From assembly GCA_963732695.1 (NCBI GenBank), contig CAVTAP010000013.1, forward strand, positions 186,001 through 250,000: a stretch of 64,000 bases of DNA. Reading direction: 5' to 3'. The stretch's first letter is position 1. Each line of letters opens with the position of its first letter. The position numbers and the translations under genes are program-made. The DNA comes from CADEDH01 sp963732695 (GTDB lineage: Bacteria > Actinomycetota > Acidimicrobiia > Acidimicrobiales > SZUA-35). Below, one piece after another: positions 35,187-43,660 of the stretch. The notes under the pieces are model-generated. The model searched no databases and was not told the DNA's origin. It saw only the letters and a program-made list of their open reading frames with translations.

Positions 35187-36504
35187 TCTCCGCTCCGTGA
35201 TCGCCGCCGTGCGGGCCGACGTGGCCCGTCAGGTGTCGGACTGGGAGGTGGCCCAGTCGGCCGAACGGGGCTTCGCCCCGTCCAAGGAGGAGACGGCGGT
35301 GTGGGGCGAGGCAGCGATCATCGGCGCCGTCGAGACCGCCGCCCGCCGGGAGTTGGCCGCCGGCCGGGCCCCGCTGAGCGAGGCCGACGAGGACGCCGTG
35401 ATCGACGCCGTGCGCTCCTGGGTGTTCGGCCACGGCCGCCTCGATGCCCTCCTGGCCGACGACCGGATCGAGAACATCCTGGCCAACGGGCACGACAACG
35501 TGACCCTGTCGTTGGTGGGCGGCAAGCGGGTGGCGGGCCCGCCCCTGGCCGACTCCGAGGAGGAGTTCGAGCAGCTGATCCGACGCTGGGCCGCCACCGA
35601 GGGCAAGACCGAGCGCCGCTTCGACGACGCCCAGCCCTACCTCGATCTCCGCCTCCCCGACGGCTCCCGCCTCCACGCCATCAAGGGCGTCACGTCCCGC
35701 CTCTGTGTGTCGATCCGCAAGCACCGCCACCTGCAGGTGTCGCTGCAGCAGCTCGTGGGCCTGGGCACGCTCGACGCCGACCTGGCCGCCGTGCTGTCGG
35801 CCGCCGTCCGCCCCCCGCTGCCGTGCTCGGTGCTGATCGCCGGCGGCACCGACACCGGCAAGACCACCTTCGCCCGGGCCCTGATCAACGAGATCCCGGT
35901 CTCCGAGCGCCTCATCGTGATCGAGGACAACGCCGAGCTCGGCCTGGAGCTCGACCCCGCACGGCGCCCCCACGTGGTGGAGATGGAGGTCCGCCAGCCC
36001 AACCTCGAAGGCAAGGGCGGCATCGGCATGGACGTGCTGGGCCGCCAGGCCCTGCGCATGCGGCCCGACCGCCTCATCATCGGCGAGTGCCGTTCCGGCC
36101 ACGAGGTGCGCACGATGCTCGAGGCCATGAACTCGGGCCACGAGGGCTCGCTCACCACCATCCACGCCGACTCGTCCCGTTCCGCTCTCACCAAGATGCA
36201 GACCTACGCCCTCACCGGCGACGACGCCCTGTCGATGGAGGCGTCGGCCCATCTGATCCAGCTCGTGCTGCACCTCGTGATCCACCTGGCCAAGGCGCCC
36301 GACGGCCGCCGGATCGTCACCTCGGTACGGGAGATCACCGGCGCCCGGGACGGTCAGGTCCACACGAACGAGGTCTACACCGCGCCCGACCCGTTCACCC
36401 CGGCCGTGGCCACCGCCGCCGGGTTCACCCCCCGCCTGCTCCATCGCCTGTCGGCGGCCAGCCCCGCCGGAGTCGGGCCCATGGCCAGCGGAGGGTGGGG
36501 ATGA
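35179..36504 (+). CDS. tadA: TadA/CpaF ATPase of the Tad pilus
   Basis: A 441-residue secretion ATPase that powers pilus assembly from the cytoplasm. The N-terminal domain has ENILANGHDNV. The core has Walker A GGTDTGKTTF near residue 221, an Asp box (ERLIVIEDNAELGL), Walker B LIIGECRSGHE near 299 and the His box (GSLTTIHADSSRSAL). The Walker A reads GTDTGKT rather than the commoner GTGSGKT, still within the consensus. The GTG start overlaps the SAF gene by 8 nt and the stop overlaps TadB by 4 nt (ATGA). Confidence 0.95.
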   Translation: MADLRSVIAAVRADVARQVSDWEVAQSAERGFAPSKEETAVWGEAAIIGAVETAARRELAAGRAPLSEADEDAVIDAVRSWVFGHGRLDALLADDRIENILANGHDNVTLSLVGGKRVAGPPLADSEEEFEQLIRRWAATEGKTERRFDDAQPYLDLRLPDGSRLHAIKGVTSRLCVSIRKHRHLQVSLQQLVGLGTLDADLAAVLSAAVRPPLPCSVLIAGGTDTGKTTFARALINEIPVSERLIVIEDNAELGLELDPARRPHVVEMEVRQPNLEGKGGIGMDVLGRQALRMRPDRLIIGECRSGHEVRTMLEAMNSGHEGSLTTIHADSSRSALTKMQTYALTGDDALSMEASAHLIQLVLHLVIHLAKAPDGRRIVTSVREITGARDGQVHTNEVYTAPDPFTPAVATAAGFTPRLLHRLSAASPAGVGPMASGGWG

Positions 36505-37388
36505 ACCTTCTGGTGGCCGTGCTGTGTGGCGTGGTGGCCGGCGGTGGCCTGCTCCTGGCCGCCGTCGGGTTCCACGGCACCGAGGTGCGCCGGCCGGGCG
36601 ACGAATCCCCGGCGATGCCGGGCGCGCTGGGCCCGGTCGCCGCCACCGTCGCCACCGTGGAGCGGGCCCGGCTCCGGCTGGCGCTGGCCCTGGCCGGTGG
36701 GGTGGCGATGTGGCTCGTCACCGGGTGGCCGGTGGGGATGCTGCTGGCCGTCCTCGTCGGTGCCGTGGCCCCCACGCTCGTCGGAGCCAAAGCCCGGCGC
36801 CAGGCCGTGATCGACCGCACCGAGGCCATCGCCGGCTGGGCCGAGCAGCTGCGAGACACGATCGCGGCGGCCGCCGGCCTCCAGGAGGCGGTGGCGGTGA
36901 CGGCCCGGGTGGCGCCGGCTCCGATCCGCCCGGCGGTGGCCGACCTGGCCGCCGGCATGCGTCGCAACAGCCTGGCCGGTGAGCTGCACCGCTTCTCGGC
37001 CCGCCTCGACGATCCCATCGGCGACCAGGTGGCGGCCGCCCTCCTGCTGGCCGCCGAGCGCCGGGGCGACGACCTGACCCGCCTCCTCGACGACCTGGCC
37101 GACGGGGCCCGGGCCGACGCCACCATGCGCATCCGCACCGAGACCTCCCGGGCCCAGACCTACAACGACGCCAAGGTCGTCACCCTCGTGGTCGTGGCCA
37201 TGTTCGGGTTCATGCTGGTGGTCAACCGTTCCTACCTCGACGCCTTCGACACCTGGACCGGCCAGGCCGTGCTGGCCGTGATCGGCTCGCTGTGGCTGGC
37301 CGCCCTGTACGGGATCACCGTGCTGTCGCAGGTGGCCCGCCCACCCCGCCTGCTCACCGTGGAAGACCGCCGGGACGGGACCCGCTGA
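36501..37388 (+). CDS. tadB: TadB inner-membrane platform protein
   Basis: A 295-residue type II secretion F-domain protein. Two helices near the N-terminus (2-22 and around 58-90) and two near the C-terminus (KVVTLVVVAMFGFMLVV and AVLAVIGSLWLAALYGI) flank a helical cytoplasmic domain (AEQLRDTIAAAAGLQEAV...DPIGDQVAAALLLAAERRGDDL). With TadC it forms the membrane base on which TadA acts. It overlaps TadA by ATGA and TadC by TGATG. Confidence 0.93.
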   Translation: MNLLVAVLCGVVAGGGLLLAAVGFHGTEVRRPGDESPAMPGALGPVAATVATVERARLRLALALAGGVAMWLVTGWPVGMLLAVLVGAVAPTLVGAKARRQAVIDRTEAIAGWAEQLRDTIAAAAGLQEAVAVTARVAPAPIRPAVADLAAGMRRNSLAGELHRFSARLDDPIGDQVAAALLLAAERRGDDLTRLLDDLADGARADATMRIRTETSRAQTYNDAKVVTLVVVAMFGFMLVVNRSYLDAFDTWTGQAVLAVIGSLWLAALYGITVLSQVARPPRLLTVEDRRDGTR

Positions 37389-38290
37389 TGCTGGTCCCGG
37401 TGGCGTGCGGCCTGGTGCTCGGTCTCGGCTTGTGGTGCCTGCTGCGGGCGTTCCTGGTGCCGGCCACCCCGCTCGACCGGGCGCTGGCCGCTCTGGCTCA
37501 ACCTCGTGCCTCGACGTCGGGCCCCGATGCCGGCGGCGGGGTGGGCGCCGTCGACGACCTGGCCGGCCGGTTCGGGGCGTGGATCATGGCCGTCACCGGC
37601 ACCGACCTCCACGGCCTGGCCACCGACCTGGCCGTGCTGGAGCGCAGCCAGGAGCACCATCTGGTGCAGCGGATGCGCACCGCCCTGCTGTACGGCGCCT
37701 TCCCCCTGATGGTGTGGGGCTTCACCCGGCTCGGCGCCGGGATCGACCCCGCCCACCCGGCCCTGATCCTGGTGGCGGCGCTGGCCGCCGGCGTGGTCGG
37801 CTGGTTCGTCACCGACGCCCAGGTGCGGGGCCGGGCCCGGGCCCGGCGCCGGGAGTTCGACGGCGCCCTCGTCACCTACGTGTCGCTGGTGGCGGTGCTG
37901 CTGGCCGGCGGGGCCGGTATCCAGCAGGGCCTCACCGACGCCGTCGACACCGGCCGGGGCTGGGCCTTCCTCGTGCTGCGCCGGGCCCTCACCGACGCCC
38001 GCATCCGGGGCGTGTCGCCGTGGGAGGCGTTCGACGAGCACGGCACCCGCCTCGGCCTGACCTCGCTGGTCGACCTGGCCGCCACCATGGAACTGGGCGG
38101 CACGTCGGGGGCGCACGTGCGGGAGAGCCTGATCACCAAGGCCAAGGCCCTCCGCACCCACCAGCTGGCCGCCCTGGAACGGGAGGCGGCCGGCCGCACC
38201 TCGGCCATGGTCGGGCCCACCGGCCTCATGCTGGCCGGCTTCGTGATCCTGCTGATCTATCCCGCCTTCCAGGCCATCTTGAACCTCTGA
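37388..38290 (+). CDS. tadC: TadC inner-membrane platform protein
   Basis: A 300-residue partner of TadB with the same F-domain: helices at residues 3-22, around 95-140 and at the C-terminus (TGLMLAGFVILLIYPAFQAIL). The cytoplasmic part contains FDGALVTYVSLVAVLLAGGAGIQQGL and the AALEREAAGRTSAMV stretch typical of TadC. The start shares the TadB stop base (TGATG). A 14-nt gap with AAGGAG leads to the small pilin-like gene. Confidence 0.93.
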   Translation: MLVPVACGLVLGLGLWCLLRAFLVPATPLDRALAALAQPRASTSGPDAGGGVGAVDDLAGRFGAWIMAVTGTDLHGLATDLAVLERSQEHHLVQRMRTALLYGAFPLMVWGFTRLGAGIDPAHPALILVAALAAGVVGWFVTDAQVRGRARARRREFDGALVTYVSLVAVLLAGGAGIQQGLTDAVDTGRGWAFLVLRRALTDARIRGVSPWEAFDEHGTRLGLTSLVDLAATMELGGTSGAHVRESLITKAKALRTHQLAALEREAAGRTSAMVGPTGLMLAGFVILLIYPAFQAILNL

Positions 38291-38304
38291 CCCCAAGGAG
38301 CACC

Positions 38305-38547
38305 GTGAGCGCCATCGACACGATTCACCGGACCACCGTGGTGGCCCACGCCACCGCCACCCTCGCCGCCGGGGACACAAGGCGGGCCCTGGCCGATCGG
38401 CTCCGCCGCCTCGACCCGGTCGACGACCGGGGCGACGTCGAGGCCCGCACCGTCACCATCGCCGTGATGGTCGCCCTCGCCCTGGCCGTGGGTGTGATCA
38501 TCACGGCCAAGGTGACGAACAAGGCCAACGGCATCTCGCTCGAATGA
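38305..38547 (+). CDS. Small Tad-locus membrane protein, probable Flp-type pilin
   Basis: An 80-residue protein: a polar N-terminal half, then DDRGDVEARTVTIAVMVALALAVGVIITAKV, one hydrophobic helix preceded by Gly-Asp and a Glu. Position between tadC and tadE genes, size and topology match Flp pilins of actinobacteria. A prepilin peptidase site G-D-V-E is suggested, though Glu is at +3 rather than +5 of a classical Flp. The GTG at 38305 has AAGGAG 4 nt upstream. It may be the major pilus subunit. Confidence 0.68.
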   Translation: MSAIDTIHRTTVVAHATATLAAGDTRRALADRLRRLDPVDDRGDVEARTVTIAVMVALALAVGVIITAKVTNKANGISLE

Positions 38548-38649
38548 CAGCGAGCGTCCTCGTACGTAGGCGAGCCCGATGAACAGGACCGTGAGCGGGC
38601 CTGTGAACGGGGCGACGTCGCCCCCACGGTCGTTCTCACCGCCCTCACC

Positions 38650-38982
38650 GTGTTCCTCGTCATGTTCGTGATCCAGATCGGCCTCTACTTCCATGCCCGC
38701 ACCGTGCTCAACGCCGCGGCCGAGGACGGGGCCCGGGCGGCCCAGGTGCGGGGCGGTCAGGCGGCCGACGGCGAGGCCACGATCGACCAGATCCTGGCCG
38801 GCTCGCCCCACCTGCTGGCCGAGCCCACCCGCCAGGTCAGCGTCGGCGCCGACACGGTGACCGTCGAACTGACGGCCCGTGTCCCGTCGCTCGTGCCGTT
38901 CTGGTCGGGCACGGTGTCGGCCCGCTCGTCGGGCCCGGTGGAGCGGTTCCGACCCGAGCCCGAGCGGGGTGGCACCCCGTGA
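38650..38982 (+). CDS. tadE: TadE-like minor pilin; 5' end apparently frameshifted
   Basis: From the GTG at 38650 the protein has 110 residues: a hydrophobic helix (VFLVMFVIQIGLYFHA), then RTVLNAAAEDGARAAQV and a small beta domain, as in TadE. The same frame keeps coding sense upstream (RGDVAPTVVLTALT) but has no start codon back to the previous stop. An ATG at 38579 in the next frame begins MNRTVSGPVNG. Adding one G to the GGGG run near 38610 joins it exactly. The intact gene was therefore probably 38579-38982, about 134 residues. The end overlaps the next gene by GTGA. Confidence 0.75.
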   Translation: MFLVMFVIQIGLYFHARTVLNAAAEDGARAAQVRGGQAADGEATIDQILAGSPHLLAEPTRQVSVGADTVTVELTARVPSLVPFWSGTVSARSSGPVERFRPEPERGGTP

Positions 38983-39407
38983 CCGCCCGGCGCCCCGCCC
39001 AGCGGTCCGAGCGGGGGACGGCCTCGGCCGAGCTCGTGGTCCTGGTGGTCCCGATCATGGTGCTCGTGGCGTTCGCCGTGTTCGTCGGTCGCTACAGCGC
39101 CACCAACCAGGAGGTGTCGTCGGCGGCGCGGGACGCAGCCCGGGCCGCTGCCGTGCTCGGTGCCCCGGGGGCGGCCCAGGCGGCCGGTGAGGCGGCGGCC
39201 GAGGAGTCCCTGGCCGACCGGAGCGTCTCGTGCATCCGGCTGGAGACCGACATCGACACCAGCCAGCTCCGCCCCGGCGGGCAGGTGACGGCCGAGGTGG
39301 CGTGCGAGATCGGGCTGGCCGACATCGCCGGCTTCGGGCTGCCCGGCAGCCGGACCGTGCGGGCCACCGCCACCGCCGTGGTCGACACCTATCGGGGCGG
39401 CGAATGA
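38979..39407 (+). CDS. TadE/TadF-like minor pilin
   Basis: A 142-residue protein. The type IV-like N-terminus has SERGTASAELVVLVVPIMVLVAFAVFVGRY, with Glu in the start of the helix as in TadE/F. The outer domain has two Cys (VSCIRL, VACEIG) that could pair. TadE and TadF act as minor pilins or tip/assembly factors. The GTG start overlaps the upstream gene by 4 nt and the stop overlaps the TadG-like gene by ATGA. Confidence 0.85.
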   Translation: MTARRPAQRSERGTASAELVVLVVPIMVLVAFAVFVGRYSATNQEVSSAARDAARAAAVLGAPGAAQAAGEAAAEESLADRSVSCIRLETDIDTSQLRPGGQVTAEVACEIGLADIAGFGLPGSRTVRATATAVVDTYRGGE

Positions 39408-39862
39408 CGGCCCCGACCCGGCTCCGCCACCCGGCAGGCGAGCGGGCCCGGGAACGGGGTTCGGTGACCACGTTCATCGTCCTGATGGTCGTGCCGGCGC
39501 TGCTGATGGCGGGCCTCGCCTTCGACGGCGGCCAGATCCTCACCGCCCGGCGCCACGCCATCGACACGGCCCAGAACGCCGCCTTGGCCGGGGCCCAGGC
39601 GGTGGCCGGCCCGGTGGTGCGGCAGGGCGGCGTCGATGTCGCCCCCGAACGGGTCGATGCCGTCGCCCAGCAGTACCTGGCCACCAACGGGGCCACCGGC
39701 ACGGTGCAGGTGGGGCCGAACCAGGTCACGGTGACGGTCACCGAGACCGTGGAGCTCGCCCTCCTTCCCCTGGTCGGCATCTCCAGCCGCACCGTCACCG
39801 GCGTCGGCCGGGCCCAGCTGATCCGGGGCGTCACCGACGAGGAGGTCCCCGCCGGTCCCTGA
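39404..39862 (+). CDS. TadG-like pilus protein (Tad helical/N-terminal domain)
   Basis: A 152-residue protein. ERGSVTTFIVLMVVPALLMAGLAFDGGQILTARRHAIDTAQNAALAGAQ is the characteristic TadG N-terminus: a type IV-like helix, then an amphipathic helix. The long von Willebrand domain of Gram-negative TadG is absent, which is common in actinobacteria. The mature part would lie outside the membrane. It closes the tightly overlapped Tad block begun at 34494. Confidence 0.83.
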   Translation: MTAPTRLRHPAGERARERGSVTTFIVLMVVPALLMAGLAFDGGQILTARRHAIDTAQNAALAGAQAVAGPVVRQGGVDVAPERVDAVAQQYLATNGATGTVQVGPNQVTVTVTETVELALLPLVGISSRTVTGVGRAQLIRGVTDEEVPAGP

Positions 39863-39916
39863 CACGGGCATGGGTCGAGCGGCTCAATCGGCTGAACCTT
39901 CCGGCCCTCCCTGCCG

Positions 39917-41208
39917 ATGGAGCAGGGATCGACACGCTCGCCCCCACCCCCACCCCGGCCCGCACCCCGGCCCCGGCCAAGCTCCTGGCCCGCCTCCTCG
40001 CCGTCGTCCTGCTGGCTACCGCCCTCACCACGGTCACTGCGGCGGCGAGACCGGCCCCGGCCTCGGCCACCGCCTGCACGATCGGCCAGCCCGACGGCAC
40101 CTGGGCCGGCGACGTCCAATCGTCGGCCCGCACCGCCCGCGCCTGGCGCCTCTACCAGGCCTACTTCCTCCGCCAACCCGACGGGGCCGGGCTCGACTAC
40201 TGGCTGGCCCAGTACCGGGCCGGCATGTCGCTCCAGGGACTGTCCTACAACTTCGCCCGCTCCACCGAGTTCCAGCTCCGCTACGGCGCCCTCGACAACA
40301 GCGGCTTCGTCAACCTGGTCTACGCCAACGTGCTGTGCCGGGCCCCCGACATGGACGGCTGGTCGTACTGGGTGACCAAGCTCAACCGGGGCGAGGTCGA
40401 CCGGGGCGAGATGATGGTGCTGTTCTCCGAGGGCGCCGAGTTCGGCAACTCCACCGGCACCCGCTGGAGCAGCTTCGCCTCCCCCGACCAGGCCAACCTC
40501 TACACCGACGGCTACGACGTCCAGCCCATCCCCGGCGGCCTGATGGTCCGCGTCAACTACGGGCTGGTCGACGTGCGCACCTCCCACGAGCGGTGCTCGG
40601 TGGCCTCGATCAACGGCAACTGGTTCTCACCCCCCGAGAGCAGCAACCCCACCCCCACCGGGTTCGCCGTGATCGACGGCCAGCACGTGGCCGGGTCGGT
40701 TGAGCGCGACGACCGGGGCGTGATCGGCGAGCGCTACCGCCCCAACGGGCCCATCGCCGAGGACGTCTGGACCTGGCAGGGCAACCACAACCTCAACTCC
40801 AACCTGGGGTCGAAGGGCGGCCGGGTGCTGGAGAGCTGGGGCAGCTGGCAGCCGGCGCGCACCGGGCCCCTCGACAACGCCTCCGAGTGGCGGTGGGCGG
40901 CGGCCGGCATCCCCCTGATCGTCAACGGCCAGGTGTGGGACGGCTTCGCCGCCATCGGAACCAACGACTACACCCACTACACCTACCGCCACAGCTTCGT
41001 CGCCTTCGACAAGCACTGGAACACCCTCGTGTTCGGCACCACCACCGGCATGACCAGCGCCGGCCTCATCGCCTGGGCCCAGGCCCAGGGGTACGAGGAC
41101 CTGGTGAAGTTCGACGGCGGCGGCTCGGCCGAGCTCAACGTCAACGCCCAGCCCCGGGTAGCCGGCACCGGCCGCAATGTCCCGGTGTGGATCGGCATCG
41201 GCTGCTGA
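39917..41208 (+). CDS. Exported DUF4214 + NAGPA (phosphodiester glycosidase) protein
   Basis: The secure frame covers at least 39985-41208. It gives a signal peptide (AKLLARLLAVVLLATALTTVTA), a DUF4214 helical domain (AYFLRQPDGAGLDYWLAQYRAG, YANVLCRAPDMDGWSYW) and a NAGPA-type domain (ASINGNWFSP, TGFAVIDGQ, HSFVAFDKHW, DGGGSAELN). NAGPA removes N-acetylglucosamine from phosphodiesters, and bacterial versions act on envelope glycans. This frame has no ATG/GTG/TTG start before 40225. An ATG at 39917 in the next frame would join it if one base were added in the C-runs near 39945-39960. Position suggests a role at the surface with the pilus. Confidence 0.75.
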
Positions 41209-41242
41209 GGGCCACCCATCGGGGCGATATCGGCGCTGCCAA

Positions 41243-42226
41243 TCAGACCGCAGGCGGTGGCCGCCCGGCCGTCGCCGCCAGGGCGCCGGCGTGGGCCGCC
41301 AGCGCCCGGCGCACCTCGTCGGGGCCGACGAGGTCGAAGTCGCAATCGAGCCCGGCCAGGTAGCGGGCGATCCACTCGGTGTCGCCGCCGATGCGGAGCC
41401 GGGTGACCGCCTCGCCGTCGGCCCCGGCCGCCGGGTCCGCCTCCACCACCCCGTCGCCGGGGGCCACCAGCCGCCGGGCCCGCTCCAGCGAGCAGCGCAG
41501 CAGCACGGTGGCCTGCACCGGCCAGGCGTAGACGGCCACGCCGGCGGCCACCTGCTCGGCGGCGTCGGGCACGTCGCCCCGCTGGACGAAGGTGGCACCG
41601 GTACTGCGCAGGCGGGCGATGCGGTCGATCCGGAACGTGCGCCAGCCGTCGCGCCCCAGGTCGAACGCCACCAGGTACCACTGGAACTCGGTGCACACCA
41701 TCCGGTACGGCTCGGTGTGCCGGGCCGACTCCCGCCCCTGGGCGTCGGTGTAGTCGAACCGCACCCGCTCCGGCCGCCGGCACGCCCCGGCCAGCTGCAC
41801 CAGCAGCTCGGTCGGCACCGACGGTAGCGCCCGCCCCTGCAGGTGCACGGTGGTCTCGCTCACCGCCCCCACCCGCTCCCGCAGCACCGGGGGCAGCACC
41901 TGGTCGAGCTTGGCCAGCGCCATCAGCGCCGACACCTCCAAACCGGCGTCCGACCCCACCGTGGCGTGGCGCAGGGCCACGGCCACGGCCACCGCCTCGT
42001 CGTCGTCGAGCACCAACGGCGGTAGCCGCCCGCCCGAACCCAGCCGGTAGCCGCCGTGGGGCCCGGTGGCCGACGTGATCGGATAGCCCAGCTCCCGCAA
42101 CCGTTCGATGTCCCGCCGCAGTGTCCGGGCCGGCACCTCCAGTCGCCGGCACAGTTCGGCCGCCTGCCACTGGGGCCGGGCGCACAGCAGGGCCAGCAGC
42201 TCGAGGGCCCGTCCGGTCGTCGCCAT
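41243..42226 (-). CDS. WYL-domain transcriptional regulator (YafY type)
   Basis: A 327-residue regulator. The N-terminal HTH_11 domain (LLCARPQWQAAELCRRLEVPARTLRRDIERLRELGYPI) binds DNA. The WYL domain (EPYRMVCTEFQWYLVAFDLGRDGWRTFRIDRIARLR, residues ~165-205) senses a nucleic acid or other ligand. The WCX extension closes the chain. Members control DNA repair, CRISPR or metabolic genes. A perfect palindrome at 42247-42269 just upstream is a likely autoregulatory operator. Ends 34 nt from the convergent NAGPA gene. Confidence 0.9.
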   Translation of the reverse strand: MATTGRALELLALLCARPQWQAAELCRRLEVPARTLRRDIERLRELGYPITSATGPHGGYRLGSGGRLPPLVLDDDEAVAVAVALRHATVGSDAGLEVSALMALAKLDQVLPPVLRERVGAVSETTVHLQGRALPSVPTELLVQLAGACRRPERVRFDYTDAQGRESARHTEPYRMVCTEFQWYLVAFDLGRDGWRTFRIDRIARLRSTGATFVQRGDVPDAAEQVAAGVAVYAWPVQATVLLRCSLERARRLVAPGDGVVEADPAAGADGEAVTRLRIGGDTEWIARYLAGLDCDFDLVGPDEVRRALAAHAGALAATAGRPPPAV

Positions 42227-42246
42227 TCCGCCACGATAGGGGCCAA

Positions 42247-42269
42247 TTGTGGCCAGATCCCGGCCACAA
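42247..42269. promoter_or_regulatory. Palindromic operator upstream of the WYL regulator
   Basis: TTGTGGCC (42247-42254) and GGCCACAA (42262-42269) are exact 8-bp inverted arms with a 7-bp spacer. It is 21 bp from the regulator start and 20 bp before the small ORF at 42289, so it could control both directions. Regulator binding is inferred from proximity. Confidence 0.6.
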
Positions 42270-42288
42270 ACCTCCGTAGGTTGAGCCT

Positions 42289-42510
42289 ATGCACGAGTTC
42301 ATCGCCAGCCAGCTGATCGCCGACCGTCAGGCCACCCTCCACCGGGCCGGGGCCGGTTCGCCCGCCCGCCGGCGCCGTCCGGTCGACCGTCCGTATACGA
42401 TGCGTTCTGTTCCCGGATCCGGAGGTGCGGCACGATGGCGACGGTCGTGGGCGGCAATGCGAGCGCGCTCCCAGGCGAGGCCGAGCCTGAGCCTGTGGTC
42501 TCGGTGGTGA
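42289..42510 (+). CDS. Possible small protein (weak)
   Basis: The start of this ORF (HEFIASQLIADRQATLHRA) resembles short actinobacterial proteins of unknown role, and it follows the palindrome and a plausible promoter. The later part is Arg/Ala-rich and runs 76 nt into the glycosyltransferase gene in another frame, which looks non-coding. Either a short gene with a damaged end or a chance ORF. Confidence 0.25.
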   Translation: MHEFIASQLIADRQATLHRAGAGSPARRRRPVDRPYTMRSVPGSGGAARWRRSWAAMRARSQARPSLSLWSRW

Positions 42511-43538
42511 TCCCCACCCTGAACCGCTGCCGCTCGCTGATGGAGACGATCGAGAGCGTGCGGGCCCAGGACATCGAGCATCCGATCGAGATCGTGGTGA
42601 TCGACAACTGCTCCACCGACGACACCGAGGCCGTCCTCACCGGCCCCGGCTACGGCGACGTCCGCTACATCCGCCACGCCGAGCGGATCGGCCGGGTGGC
42701 CAACTTCAACGTCGCCTACCGCTCGGCCCGGGGCGAGCTGGTGTCGATCCTGTACGACGACGAGGTCATGTTCCAGGGCAACCTGCGGGCCAAGGCCGAG
42801 ATCCTCCTCGACAACCCCGACGTGATCGCCGCGTGCTCGTCGGTCACCCCTCGGGACCCGGTGAGCCGGGAGCTCCGCCCCGGCGTCGCCATCCGCCCCA
42901 CCGTCACCATCGAGGACCGCCCCACCTATCTCCGCCGGGCCTTCGACTTCACCACCGGCGGGCTCCCGCCCCTGATGGTGCGCCGCTCGGTGTTCGACAC
43001 CCTCAGCCTGGACGAGCGGGACGACCCCCTCGACGACAACGCCTTCACCCTCAACGTGTCTCGCCTGGGCCGCATGGCCAGCCTCCCGCCGGGCTACATC
43101 TCCGATACGGCCGAGGTGGGCGAGGCCGTGGGCAACGGCATCCTCGAGGCCCTCACGTCCCGGGCCGAGCCCGACCGCAAGGTCCACGTCCCCGGCCTGT
43201 GGCTGTACTGGTGCCAGTACCGCCTCCGCATCGATCACCTCCTCCGCTCCGACGACCTCAGCCGCCGGGATCGCCGCGTCCTCACGGCCAAGGCCCGCCG
43301 GGCCCTCCGGGTCGGCATCTGGAAGGCCATCTACTTCCGGGTCGTCGCCTGCCAGCGGCCGGTCCCGCTCGTCGCCTCGGTCCTGTTCCGGGCGGCCGCC
43401 CTCAGCCCCCGCCTGCTGGTGCCGCCGGTGTGGTCGTTCGTGCGGTGGCGCACCGGCGAGAGCGAGGCCCCGATCCCGCCCTACGCCCACACGCCGGGCC
43501 CGGCCCTCACCGGGGCCGACACCGCCGCCACCCGCTGA
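42435..43538 (+). CDS. Family 2 glycosyltransferase
   Basis: A 367-residue GT-A enzyme. SVVIPTLNRCRSLMETIESVRAQD is the nucleotide-sugar entry strand, EIVVIDNCSTDDT the first Asp site, and ILYDDEVM near residue 110 the DxD-like metal site. The C-terminal part has several basic helices and one or two hydrophobic stretches (VPLVASVLFRAAALSPRLLVPPVWSFV) that may lie at the membrane. It likely adds a sugar to an envelope glycan or lipid. No neighbouring glycan cluster is seen. Confidence 0.87.
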   Translation: MATVVGGNASALPGEAEPEPVVSVVIPTLNRCRSLMETIESVRAQDIEHPIEIVVIDNCSTDDTEAVLTGPGYGDVRYIRHAERIGRVANFNVAYRSARGELVSILYDDEVMFQGNLRAKAEILLDNPDVIAACSSVTPRDPVSRELRPGVAIRPTVTIEDRPTYLRRAFDFTTGGLPPLMVRRSVFDTLSLDERDDPLDDNAFTLNVSRLGRMASLPPGYISDTAEVGEAVGNGILEALTSRAEPDRKVHVPGLWLYWCQYRLRIDHLLRSDDLSRRDRRVLTAKARRALRVGIWKAIYFRVVACQRPVPLVASVLFRAAALSPRLLVPPVWSFVRWRTGESEAPIPPYAHTPGPALTGADTAATR

Positions 43539-43578
43539 GCTCTGAGTGCCGAGCTCTGAGTGCTGAGCTCTGAGTGCT
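43537..43578. repeat. 14-bp direct repeat, three copies
   Basis: GAGCTCTGAGTGCC/T is repeated at 43537-43550, 43551-43564 and 43565-43578, beginning inside the glycosyltransferase stop codon. Two copies are exact and one has a single change. GAGCTC within each unit is palindromic. It lies upstream of the dienelactone hydrolase hairpin. Slippage duplication or a binding array are possible. Confidence 0.75.
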
Positions 43579-43631
43579 GAGCGCGGCCCGCTTCGCGCCG
43601 TTCACCGAGCGTCGCGTGCTGGGCGGGCGCG

Positions 43632-43660
43632 CGGCCGATCGATCGACCTACGATCGGCCG
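43632..43660. promoter_or_regulatory. Perfect 10-bp inverted repeat abutting a start codon
   Basis: CGGCCGATCG (43632-43641) and CGATCGGCCG (43651-43660) flank nine bases. The right arm ends at the base before the ATG of the dienelactone hydrolase gene. In RNA it would bury the ribosome-binding zone, while in DNA it is a good operator. No Shine-Dalgarno sequence is visible outside the structure. Confidence 0.6.

Noticed and set aside
43537..43578. The 14-bp triple repeat as a CRISPR or integration site
   Set aside because: Units are directly joined without spacers and no integrase or mobile gene is near.
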